Positions 7,646 through 14,367 of a DNA stretch of 14,611 nt are shown in pieces. Each line of letters opens with the position of its first letter. Positions within the stretch are counted from its first letter, which is position 1. A program made the position numbers and the translations under genes. The notes below the pieces were generated by a model, which saw only the letters and a program-made list of their open reading frames with translations, was not told the DNA's origin and made no database searches. The stretch spans positions 1 through 14,611 of the forward strand of contig CALBJS010000336.1 in NCBI GenBank assembly GCA_937892995.1. Reading direction: 5' to 3'. This DNA comes from an uncultured Peptococcaceae bacterium (GTDB lineage Bacteria > Bacillota > Desulfitobacteriia > Desulfitobacteriales > Syntrophobotulaceae).

Positions 7646-7675
7646 AGAATAATCCTTTTGTTAACAATAAGTCAA
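7646..7675 (-). promoter_or_regulatory. Candidate promoter for the EamA transporter
   Basis: On the minus strand TTGACT (7675-7670) is followed after 18 bases by TATTCT (7651-7646), matching 5/6 and 4/6 of the sigma-A consensus. It lies about 47 bases before the start codon. Confidence 0.45.
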
Positions 7676-7780
7676 GCAATCCTTCGTTTCAAAAAATACC
7701 TTTTACGAACATTGTCTTGAATAATTTGTGCTTCGTATATTTCCCCTTTAGCATTATTTTAACTCGAAAGTAATAACGAA

Positions 7781-7810
7781 TTGAAATAAACCCCTTCTAT
7801 GTGCTAATAT
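7781..7810 (+). promoter_or_regulatory. Candidate promoter for the TDT/SLAC1 transporter
   Basis: TTGAAA (7781-7786) is followed by an 18-base spacer and TAATAT (7805-7810). A TG one base before the -10 gives an extended -10 element. Transcription would begin near 7817, about 34 bases before the proposed ATG. Confidence 0.5.
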
Positions 7811-7850
7811 TAGAGGAGATTTCGTAGCTTTCTTCCCTAATTATACTATC

Positions 7851-8996
7851 ATGCTGAAAGGGTTAGATTTATTTATGCAAGAAAAACATGCCATTAAGTA
7901 CTTAGCACCGGGCTGGTTTGCTGTAATCATGGGTACCGGGGGTCTGGGTAATATCTTATATCTATGGAAGGAGACTTTTCCTTCAACAGAACTACTTAGC
8001 TTATTTTTAGCGGCTCTGGCCGCTACGCTTTATTTCTGTGTCCTAATTCCCTGGGTAATACGCTGGTTATGCTATTACGAATATGTTCGCAGGGACCTTC
8101 ATAACCCAATTGCAGTTAACTTCTTCGTAACTATGCCTGTAGCAACTACCATCTTAGGAACCAATATCTATCTAATCTGGAGTCAGTACTTAAGTACTTT
8201 CTTAGTCTACTCCCTGTCCTTCTTAGCTTACCTTATAGCCATAATGGGAGTAACCATTTTTACTTTCTATACTACTTTCCGTATGATGCGTGTTGAGATG
8301 ACACCTAAACCGGAAACTATGAATTTCTCCTGGATCATGGCTCCCATAGCCAATATGGCTGTCCTTCTAATAGGAAATCCGGTTCTAACCATGACAATTA
8401 ATTATCGACCTGAATGGGCTATGTCCGTACTAGTAACAAACGTTTCCCTTCTGGGAATCGGTTTTTTTCTTTTCATTTTTATTAGTTCTATTATCTTTGT
8501 CCGTCTTGCCCAATACCCGCTACCCCCGGCTGACTTGACTCCTTCTTTCGGAATATTTTTAAGTGCCATCGGTCTGGCCGTAAGTGCTGTGATCGATACG
8601 GCCAATAATTCACAAGCCATGGGTCTCCTAACTTCTCCAGATCTCTCCTACTTAGGTGCAGCCTGTATCTGGGGTTTCGGAATCTGGGTTGTGGGCATAA
8701 TTATTATTATTTGTATCCATCAACTCAAAAAAGGGGGTATCCCCTTTAATTTAGGCTGGTGGGCCTTTATCTTCCCCTTAGCGGCCTATACCATAGCCAG
8801 CCAGAAAATCGCAGCTTATTTCAGCAGCCCTCTGGTTTCAGGATATACGGTATTTTTAACCCTCCTTCTCGGGACTCTTTGGGTTTATACTTTTTACAAT
8901 ACCATGGTAAGGGTATTTAAAGGTACTATTTTCCTAGGTACACCTATGCAGGAACACGGGATGCCGGCGGGAATAACGCAGAGAGCTTTGCAGTAA
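7851..8996 (+). CDS. TDT family transporter (SLAC1/TehA/Mae1-like)
   Basis: 381-residue integral membrane protein with about ten hydrophobic helices, of the tellurite-resistance/dicarboxylate transporter (TDT) family, SLAC1 fold. The opening LAPGWFAVIMGTGGLGN segment (19-35) is the family hallmark in the first helix, and the remaining helices follow the expected order. Relatives include yeast Mae1 (malate), bacterial TehA and plant SLAC1 anion channels; a role in moving small organic or inorganic anions is inferred, with the substrate open. The start is uncertain: ATG 7851 has no nearby Shine-Dalgarno element, while ATG 7875 (MQEKHAIKYLAPG) has AAAGGG 12 bases upstream and would place the start closer to the conserved region. 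The longer version is given. It diverges from the EamA gene and ends in a clear terminator. Confidence 0.9.
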   Translation: MLKGLDLFMQEKHAIKYLAPGWFAVIMGTGGLGNILYLWKETFPSTELLSLFLAALAATLYFCVLIPWVIRWLCYYEYVRRDLHNPIAVNFFVTMPVATTILGTNIYLIWSQYLSTFLVYSLSFLAYLIAIMGVTIFTFYTTFRMMRVEMTPKPETMNFSWIMAPIANMAVLLIGNPVLTMTINYRPEWAMSVLVTNVSLLGIGFFLFIFISSIIFVRLAQYPLPPADLTPSFGIFLSAIGLAVSAVIDTANNSQAMGLLTSPDLSYLGAACIWGFGIWVVGIIIIICIHQLKKGGIPFNLGWWAFIFPLAAYTIASQKIAAYFSSPLVSGYTVFLTLLLGTLWVYTFYNTMVRVFKGTIFLGTPMQEHGMPAGITQRALQ

Positions 8997-9017
8997 TTAC
9001 CCAAACCATATTTATTT

Positions 9018-9057
9018 AAAGATGTTTTAAGTATTAAACTTTAGACATCTTTTTTTA
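9018..9057 (+). terminator. Intrinsic terminator of the TDT transporter gene
   Basis: AAAGATGT (9018-9025) pairs with ACATCTTT (9045-9052) around an AT-rich loop and is followed by a continuous run of T up to 9056. It is 22 bases past the stop codon. Confidence 0.8.
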
Positions 9058-9156
9058 TTGCTATATCCACAATTATTTTTGTCGGCAGAAAGTAATATTT
9101 TCTTATAAACATAATTGTTTTTAACGCTTTTTTCCCCTTCTTTCCAAAGAAATACG

Positions 9157-9165
9157 TGGTATGAT
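9157..9165 (+). promoter_or_regulatory. Candidate extended -10 promoter for the DUF2157 unit
   Basis: TGGTATGAT matches the TGnTATAAT extended -10 element at 8 of 9 positions. No convincing -35 hexamer is visible. Transcription from here would give a leader of about 187 nt before the TTG at 9358. Confidence 0.4.
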
Positions 9166-9260
9166 GGTATAAAAATCATCTTAACTCCAGCGAAAGAAAT
9201 GGGACTCTACAATCGTCATTAAGTCTAGGTAGTTTTTATATCCTTATCCTAATTTTTATA

Positions 9261-9300
9261 TTAGATAGAAGAACCATCTAATTAGTTCTTGTCCCTTTTT
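9261..9300 (+). promoter_or_regulatory. Competing hairpins in the DUF2157 leader, attenuator-like
   Basis: TTAGAT (9261-9266) can pair with ATCTAA (9276-9281). AAGAAC (9269-9274) can pair with GTTCTT (9285-9290). The two helices interleave, so only one can form. A TTTTT run (9296-9300) lies five bases after the second stem, which would make it a weak terminator. The arrangement resembles an attenuator, but the stems are only 6 bp and the spacing to the T run is poor. Confidence 0.25.
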
Positions 9301-9344
9301 ACTTTAAGCTAGTGTCTAGTTTCTAGGCAATTTTAGTATTTGTT

Positions 9345-9350
9345 AGGAGG
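9345..9350 (+). promoter_or_regulatory. Ribosome binding site supporting a TTG start
   Basis: AGGAGG lies 7 bases before TTG 9358. The other in-frame TTG at 9340 is upstream of this element and is therefore rejected. Confidence 0.75.
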
Positions 9351-9357
9351 GGAATAT

Positions 9358-10425
9358 TTGAAAAGGTCCATAAATAAATCAAATTATGCTTTCATGGAAA
9401 AAGAAGTACATTTTTATGAAAGTAACGATTTGATCTCCCGGGAACAAAAAGATACAATTCTTAATCTGTATGAAGTAAAAAATAGACTTAATTTTATCCG
9501 GGTAATCGTTACAATCGGAGCAATTTTGGTAGGTCTTGGTGTTTTAAGCTTCATCGCCGGCAACTGGGATGGAATGAGTAAATTACTCAAGCTTGCTATC
9601 ATTTTTGGCTTGTTCGTTGGCATTAATTGTTTTAGTTTTAGGCTCCTAGACCGTTATCCTAAGACCGGCAGAAGCCTAATCTATCTCGGAGCTCTGGTCT
9701 ATGGAGCAGGCATCTTTCTGATCGGACAGATGTTTAACTTCGGTGGGGACTTCGCCACCGCTTTTCTTCTTTGGTCTTTAGGGATAACACCTATGGCCAT
9801 TCAGCAGAAAGATAAATATCTGCTGCTATTTGCCAACATTCTTTTCGCTGTCTACCTTAACATGTCTTATCATGGAGCTTTTCCCTATTTAGCCCTTTTA
9901 GGCATCCCGGCACTATATTATGCTTTCCATTTTTTCCAAAGATCCGGACTTCTTTTGTTCTTCGCCAACCTTACTACCTTGAACTTTATTCTCTTCCTTG
10001 CTATCCGCTATGAAGTGGAAGGTTTCTACACAGCTCTAACGTTTCTGTTCATAGGTCTATTGATGTATTTTCTTAGACACAGTCTTCAACCTAAAATCTT
10101 CAAATTCCAAGGCAATGTAGTCTTCGGAGTAGCAGGAATAGCACTGACCTTTGCGAGCCTTTGGCATGAGCTGATCCCCACTTATGATGTCTTGGCCAGT
10201 ACCATCTTCGCTATAGCTTTCTTAGTGTTGCTCTTCGCCTTGATCAGAAAGGGAAGTTTGACGAGTCTAATTCTAGTTTGCCTTACCATCTTCAGATATT
10301 ATGTGGACACTTTTCAGTTCCTACCGAAATCAATCTTTTTTGTAGTCGGAGGATTAATCTTGCTGGGGTTCGGTTACTATTTCGAGAGATTACGGAAAAC
10401 ACAGAAAGGGGGAATTGAGCAGTGA
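9358..10425 (+). CDS. DUF2157 family membrane protein
   Basis: 355-residue polytopic membrane protein. The first 48 residues are a soluble, helical, charged head (MEKEVHFYESNDLISREQKDTILNLYE). About ten hydrophobic segments follow, from residue 49 to near 345. Family features visible are the first helix ending in LSFIAGNWDGMSK (63-75) and LIGQMFNFGGDFATAFLLW (121-139). DUF2157 proteins are widespread in bacteria and of unknown function. The pairing with a downstream GDYXXLXY protein is a recurrent arrangement, and the 4-base overlap of the two frames suggests translational coupling and a joint complex. The start is TTG, dictated by AGGAGG 7 bases upstream. A long leader precedes the gene. Confidence 0.88.
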   Translation: MKRSINKSNYAFMEKEVHFYESNDLISREQKDTILNLYEVKNRLNFIRVIVTIGAILVGLGVLSFIAGNWDGMSKLLKLAIIFGLFVGINCFSFRLLDRYPKTGRSLIYLGALVYGAGIFLIGQMFNFGGDFATAFLLWSLGITPMAIQQKDKYLLLFANILFAVYLNMSYHGAFPYLALLGIPALYYAFHFFQRSGLLLFFANLTTLNFILFLAIRYEVEGFYTALTFLFIGLLMYFLRHSLQPKIFKFQGNVVFGVAGIALTFASLWHELIPTYDVLASTIFAIAFLVLLFALIRKGSLTSLILVCLTIFRYYVDTFQFLPKSIFFVVGGLILLGFGYYFERLRKTQKGGIEQ

Positions 10426-10937
10426 GGGCTAAAAGGACTTTTATCCTGGCCGTAATGATCCCCTTAGCTATTCTTATCGCCTTAACCCTTAAGCCTGCAG
10501 CCACTGTTTTTCTGGGTGAGGAAATTCTTCTTGAAACTAAAGCCTACGATCCCACTGACCTATTCCGGGGTGACTATGTCGCTATAAATCTCAAAATTTC
10601 TGATATCCCTAAAGCCTTATTATCTATCCCGTCAGAAGAAGTAAATCAAAATACTGCTGTTTACGTTGGACTTAAACCCGAAGGCAAATTTTATACCATT
10701 GACAAAGTTAGCCTTACAAAGCCCCCAACGGGAATATATCTCACCGGTAGGATTGGGTATTATAACTCTGATTCAGATATTTTACACGTAAATTATAGTT
10801 TGGATAAGTATTTTCTAAAACAAGGCACCGGCCTAGCTTTGCAAGAGGCTTCTTATCAGGGAAGTTTAGCCGCCACAGTCAAAGTCTATAAGGGGTATGG
10901 AATACTTACGGATATTGCTATTGAGAATAGTAGATAA
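10422..10937 (+). CDS. GDYXXLXY-type membrane-anchored protein
   Basis: 171-residue protein with one N-terminal membrane helix (about 6-24) and an extracytoplasmic beta-rich domain. The family's motif region is at 48-57, FRGDYVAINL; the GDY is intact, but the usual Leu and Tyr are replaced by Ile and Leu. The preceding LLETKAYDPTDLFRG and the later VYVGLKPEG segment also fit the family. It starts at GTG 10422, overlapping the TGA of DUF2157 by 4 bases, with AAGGGGG 9 bases upstream inside the previous gene. Function is unknown; the coupling suggests that it works with the DUF2157 membrane protein. No terminator is visible after its stop, so transcription may continue into the remnant gene and VanW. 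Confidence 0.85.
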   Translation: MRAKRTFILAVMIPLAILIALTLKPAATVFLGEEILLETKAYDPTDLFRGDYVAINLKISDIPKALLSIPSEEVNQNTAVYVGLKPEGKFYTIDKVSLTKPPTGIYLTGRIGYYNSDSDILHVNYSLDKYFLKQGTGLALQEASYQGSLAATVKVYKGYGILTDIAIENSR

Positions 10938-10990
10938 GAAGAGGTTAGCCTTCATGGCGGGATCCTTTAATTGGCAGAAAGCGGTGGAGT

Positions 10991-11212
10991 ATGCTTTATA
11001 GTTTAATGACAATCTACTTCATAAGTGGAACAGGAAACTTTTACCGAGCGGCTACCTGGATGACGGAAATAGCTAAGAAAAGAAATATTACCTACAAACT
11101 ATATCAGATCCCAAGGCACTATAAAGAAGCAGATTGGGAAAAAGATACTAAAGACTTATTAGGGGTTATTCTTTCCAACGCATGCCATTACAGCACCTTG
11201 GCAGGTACTTGA
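10991..11212 (+). pseudogene. Frameshifted and truncated flavodoxin-domain gene (EFR1-type ferredoxin N-terminus)
   Basis: The 73-residue open frame contains TIYFISGTGNFYRAATWM, the phosphate-binding loop of a flavodoxin-like domain as found at the N-terminus of EFR1-type flavodoxin/4Fe-4S proteins. The frame is lost after LLGVI (11170). Skipping one base at 11171 restores a family-like stretch, FPTHAITAPWQVL (11172-11210), which would be the expected continuation of the domain. After 11210 the similarity ends; the rest of the gene, including any 4Fe-4S part, is missing, and the VanW ribosome binding site starts 7 bases later. This is therefore a 5' relic of about 75 codons with one extra base and a 3' deletion. 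The in-frame ATG at 11006 (MTIYFISG) may have been the original start. No intact copy is seen in the window. Confidence 0.8.
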
Positions 11213-11235
11213 CACTAAGGGGGTGAATAAAAAAG

Positions 11236-12078
11236 TTGACTCTAAAGTCCGTTTGTCAGTCTAAGAGGCCCAGGAATCGATCGAAGATTCGGATATTTTT
11301 GGGAAAGACTTACTTTACCTGGTGTCGTTACTTCAGATGGATGTTTGTCAGAGCAATACGGTATGCAAAAACATTGCAGCCAAGGCAACTTCCTTACAAA
11401 GTGGCCGAGCACAGCACCCCCTTGTATCGACCCCTTCGGAATGTAGATATGTGGCTTCAGGAAAACAAAGTAACCAACTTAAAGTTGGCTACGGCAAAGA
11501 TAAACAGCCTAGTTCTTAAACCCGGAGAAACGTTCTCTCTTTGGCGTCTGGTTGGAAAACCAACCAAAGCCAAAGGTTATGTCGAAGGGATGATTCTTAT
11601 TAACGGATCGTTTTCTTCCGGAGTCGGAGGAGGGTTATGCCAACTCTCCAACTTAATTTATTGGATGACTTTACATACGCCCTTAACAATTACGGAACGG
11701 TGGCGGCATACACATGATGTTTTTCCTGATGCCAACCGGACCCAACCATTCGGAAGCGGGGCCACAATTGTCTATAATTATCTAGATCTTCAAATTAAGA
11801 ATGAAACACCAGATCATTATCAACTTCTAATTAAAGTGGGCGATTCCGATTTAGAAGGAGAATGGAGAAGCACACAGCCCTGTCCACTTAAATATGAAAT
11901 CTATGAGAGCGATCATCTGATAAGCCAAGAATGGTGGGGAGGTTACCTGCGGCATAATATTATTCGACGTAAGGTCTTTGACCTTGATAACCATGAAATA
12001 GGTGACGAATTCATCACCAAGAATCAGGCCATCATGATGTATGAACCGATGTTAGCAGAAAACACGAAGGGTGTTTAA
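11236..12078 (+). CDS. VanW family protein
   Basis: 280-residue protein of the VanW family, named after an accessory gene of the vanB vancomycin-resistance cluster; the biochemical role is not established. Visible family blocks are KPGETFSLWRLVG (95-107), KGYVEGMILINGSF (113-126), GVGGGLCQLSNLIYW (129-143), RWRHTHDVFPD (155-165) and PFGSGATIVYNY (171-182). The N-terminus is basic without a clear signal peptide. Length is normal for the stand-alone form. The start is taken as TTG 11236, with AAGGGGG 12 bases upstream, a little long; no better start precedes the conserved part. It lies directly after the flavodoxin relic and may be cotranscribed with the DUF2157 pair. Nothing else from a van cluster (ligase, VanX, VanRS) is present, so resistance should not be inferred. 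Confidence 0.9.
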   Translation: MTLKSVCQSKRPRNRSKIRIFLGKTYFTWCRYFRWMFVRAIRYAKTLQPRQLPYKVAEHSTPLYRPLRNVDMWLQENKVTNLKLATAKINSLVLKPGETFSLWRLVGKPTKAKGYVEGMILINGSFSSGVGGGLCQLSNLIYWMTLHTPLTITERWRHTHDVFPDANRTQPFGSGATIVYNYLDLQIKNETPDHYQLLIKVGDSDLEGEWRSTQPCPLKYEIYESDHLISQEWWGGYLRHNIIRRKVFDLDNHEIGDEFITKNQAIMMYEPMLAENTKGV

Positions 12079-12206
12079 GTATCCTTTTCAGGGTGAATAC
12101 TTCGGATAAAACAGATTTCCGCCTTAGTATTAATGTATGCGGTTGGGACACAGCGGGAATGATTGGGCGTTACTAATCAGAAAACCATAAAGGAGGCAAT
12201 GAAAGT

Positions 12207-13637
12207 TTGTTTATTACTATATTCAAAAGCAATATGAAATTAAGAATTAAAAATATTCTCAATTACCGGAGACCTGCGGTTTGGATTGTTATGCTGACTC
12301 TTATTGCACTTGGAGCAGTGGCCGTTGGGCTTAAGGCTAATCTCCAAGAGGAAGAAAAACCTATGAACACTGCCGAAAAACTTTTTGAATATAAAACAGC
12401 ATATGTGGGCAATGCTTCCAAGGTCGGGAACATCATCTGCCTCCTCGATTATCCCGAAAAGCTTAATTACGATTCTTTTGAACTTGACACCGACAACGTT
12501 CCTTATGGAGTTACGATAAATCTAACGGCAGATCCGGAACCAAGGAAATACTATACCAGAGCTTGGCAGCAAGCACCGTTTGAGAAAAATGCCCTTATTA
12601 TGTTTGCCCTAATCGGAAATGTTGACTATATCAATTTTAAGCTGCAAGATGGGGAAAATGATTACTTGCTACAAAATACAAGGGATTGGGCAAACCATAA
12701 AATGGGTAAAGACGTACGTGAGTTTGCTCAAAATCAAGATGACTTTGCAGAATTTTTAAAGATATTAGAAGATGTTAAATCGAAAAAAAGTCATTCCTCT
12801 ACTGCTAGCAGCAGTACAAATAATCGGCTTGCAGATATGATCGAAGAGAATATTTGCATTATCCTGTCATCCCCCAAAGAATCTTCTAATCCGCAAGATT
12901 ATATAAATGCCCATCAAAGTGAATATGAAGATATAATTAAGCAAGGAGAAGAAGCTCTTAACTATCTCCTTGCCCAATTTCAAAAAGGTGAGAATAACAA
13001 TTTACGTGGTCATCTTATGATGAGTTTATCCAAGCAGCTTTTAGGTGTCAGAAATAATGTGACGGATGAAACCCTGTCCCCGCAAGAATGGTTTTCCGCC
13101 TTGTCGATCAGGAAGGAAATAAAGCTACCCGATTATGTCTACGATGGCAACGACCCTCTCGAAAAACTGGTATATGATACAGAAGTGGCCCAAAACTCCA
13201 TTCCTTATCGTGGAGGCTTTACAATTGTTGCTCCTAAAATCTTTGGGAGTTATGAAGAAGGTAATAGGCTAAAAGTCTTTGTCACTACCTATAGTTCAAC
13301 CTATCGGCTTTATGAGCAAATATTATCCCAAGATGGGGCCGGCGTTGTTCCCGCAGCACTTACCTATGTTAAAAATAAGGACGACAACTATGTTCTCGAA
13401 GGATATAAACAAGCAAGGGATGGTTCCGAATTCGCAAAGTCGATTAAAGAATATTGCACAATGCCTGTATCAGGCAAGAACATAGCAGATTTAGCCGCTA
13501 AAATATTAGACCACTATGGAAATTATAAGGATCTTAACCTGCTGCAAAGAGAAAATCTGATCAAACATTTAATAGCCAATAATCATAAGGGAATTGCTCT
13601 GCACACCATTTCAGGTGAGATTATTCCGCTAACCTAA
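12207..13637 (+). CDS. Membrane-anchored DUF4825 protein equivalent to the C-terminal half of M56/BlaR1-like receptors
   Basis: 476-residue protein. Residues 10-21 (MKLRIKNILNYR) and the membrane helix at 22-42 correspond to the final transmembrane part of clostridial M56/BlaR1-family proteins, whose zinc peptidase domain (HExxH) should come before this point but is absent. A DUF4825 domain follows (about 55-185: TAEKLFEYKTAYVGNASKVGNIICLL, then FEKNALIMFALIGNVDYINFKLQDG). A low-complexity Ser/Asn linker (194-207) separates it from a C-terminal region (about 210-476) that resembles the extra extracellular module of such receptors. The start is TTG 12207, with AAGGAGG 10 bases upstream; an in-frame TAA at 12174 blocks extension. 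No blaI-like repressor lies alongside. It could be a truncated relic or a functional stand-alone sensor. The long, intact frame and the good ribosome binding site favour expression. Confidence 0.8.
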   Translation: MFITIFKSNMKLRIKNILNYRRPAVWIVMLTLIALGAVAVGLKANLQEEEKPMNTAEKLFEYKTAYVGNASKVGNIICLLDYPEKLNYDSFELDTDNVPYGVTINLTADPEPRKYYTRAWQQAPFEKNALIMFALIGNVDYINFKLQDGENDYLLQNTRDWANHKMGKDVREFAQNQDDFAEFLKILEDVKSKKSHSSTASSSTNNRLADMIEENICIILSSPKESSNPQDYINAHQSEYEDIIKQGEEALNYLLAQFQKGENNNLRGHLMMSLSKQLLGVRNNVTDETLSPQEWFSALSIRKEIKLPDYVYDGNDPLEKLVYDTEVAQNSIPYRGGFTIVAPKIFGSYEEGNRLKVFVTTYSSTYRLYEQILSQDGAGVVPAALTYVKNKDDNYVLEGYKQARDGSEFAKSIKEYCTMPVSGKNIADLAAKILDHYGNYKDLNLLQRENLIKHLIANNHKGIALHTISGEIIPLT

Positions 13638-13757
13638 GATAGGATACGCCTACCCTTACATCACTCTTCACTCCTAGGTTACCTAAAAAAACTTTAAAAT
13701 TTTTATTAAGATGTTAGGGAAGAGAAGTTTATTATTAAAAGGCCAGGGGGAAAGGTT

Positions 13758-14240
13758 ATGTCCAGAAAAAAATCTTTCAATGAAAAACTTAATAACTCCC
13801 AGGATTTGCCCAAAGTCAAGTTTGTTGGTTATGACCAAAACATGGCTAAACGCTTCGGGGCCGGTAATATGCTTATCGCTGCTCCTCTCGAATATGATGA
13901 GGTCATGAAGAAAATTCCCGAAAGAAAACTCATAACTTCCAATGAAATTAGAGCCTTTCTGGCTAAAAAACATAATGCCGACTTTACTTGCCAGCTTACC
14001 GCCGGAATTTTTATCAACCTTGCCGCTAAGGCCTCACAGGAACGAGAAAATCTAGGTAGCAGTGATCTGACACCATATTGGCGTACCCTGAAAAAAGATG
14101 GCGAATTAAATGAAAAGTATCCAGGCGGGATAGAGCAGCAAAGAATATTATTGGAAATGGAAGGGCATGAAATAATCAAGAAGGGCAAACGCTTTTTTGT
14201 GAAGGATTATGAAAAAGCTTTATTTCAATTGAAATCATAA
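13758..14240 (+). CDS. MGMT/ATL-like family protein (alkyltransferase-related)
   Basis: 160-residue soluble protein resembling a clostridial family usually annotated as MGMT family protein, related to O6-alkylguanine-DNA alkyltransferases and alkyltransferase-like proteins. Recognisable blocks are KLITSNEIRAFLAKKH (57-72), the region around Cys78 DFTCQLTAGIFINLAAKA (75-92), and TPYWRTLKKDGELNEKYPGG (105-124). The classical PCHR active-site motif is not present, so catalytic alkyl transfer is uncertain; DNA binding to damaged bases is possible by analogy with ATL proteins. ATG 13758 has GGGGG 7 bases upstream. It lies about 120 bases after the DUF4825 gene with no clear terminator between them, and a minus-strand gene approaches from the right. 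Confidence 0.75.
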   Translation: MSRKKSFNEKLNNSQDLPKVKFVGYDQNMAKRFGAGNMLIAAPLEYDEVMKKIPERKLITSNEIRAFLAKKHNADFTCQLTAGIFINLAAKASQERENLGSSDLTPYWRTLKKDGELNEKYPGGIEQQRILLEMEGHEIIKKGKRFFVKDYEKALFQLKS

Positions 14241-14262
14241 ATATTTTGAAAATCAACAAAGC

Positions 14263-14291
14263 AAAGGCAGACACAATAAGCATCCGCCTTT
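14263..14291 (-). terminator. Terminator hairpin between convergent genes
   Basis: On the minus strand AAAGGCGGA pairs with TCTGCCTTT (one G-U pair) around an 11-base loop. It is followed by a moderately T-rich stretch. On the plus strand the same stem has a mismatch. It probably ends the TRAP permease transcript and may also stop the MGMT-like gene. Confidence 0.5.
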
Positions 14292-14367
14292 CCAAAAAAC
14301 ATATTTTAAGTAACTGTAATCCGTATCACGGTTCCATAAGACTACGTATATTCCCGCTCAGTACATT

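Larger units (their letters stand above)
8997..9357. other. Non-coding interval: terminator, promoter and structured leader
   Basis: This 361-base gap holds the terminator of the TDT gene (9018-9057), an AT-rich stretch, a candidate extended -10 promoter (9157-9165), and a leader of about 190 nt upstream of DUF2157 with two mutually exclusive hairpins (9261-9290) and three evenly spaced CTAG tetramers (9309-9326). No convincing coding frame was seen on either strand. Confidence 0.6.

Noticed and set aside
9171..9235. Possible cyclic-di-GMP (GEMM) riboswitch in the DUF2157 leader
   Set aside because: A GCGAAAG...GGGAC segment followed by GGTAG recalls parts of the GEMM-I consensus, but the conserved GACGCAAAGC core is not matched and the P2 stem does not pair well.
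10954..11001. 15-codon frame starting MAGSFNWQK with an AGAGG element upstream
   Set aside because: It is too short to recognise and overlaps the start of the flavodoxin relic. It may be a chance frame or another scrap of the rearranged region.
11236..12078. Vancomycin resistance determinant
   Set aside because: Only a VanW-family gene is present. No VanA/B-type ligase, VanH, VanX or VanRS gene is seen, and stand-alone VanW proteins are common without resistance.
12199..12237. ATG-initiated short frame MKVCLLLYSKAI next to AAGGAGG
   Set aside because: The ATG is only 2 bases from the Shine-Dalgarno element and the frame stops after 12 codons. The TTG at 12207 in the long frame has better spacing.
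13683..13973. Minus-strand frame opposite the MGMT-like gene
   Set aside because: It is antisense to a recognisable conserved protein and shows no protein family features or ribosome binding site.
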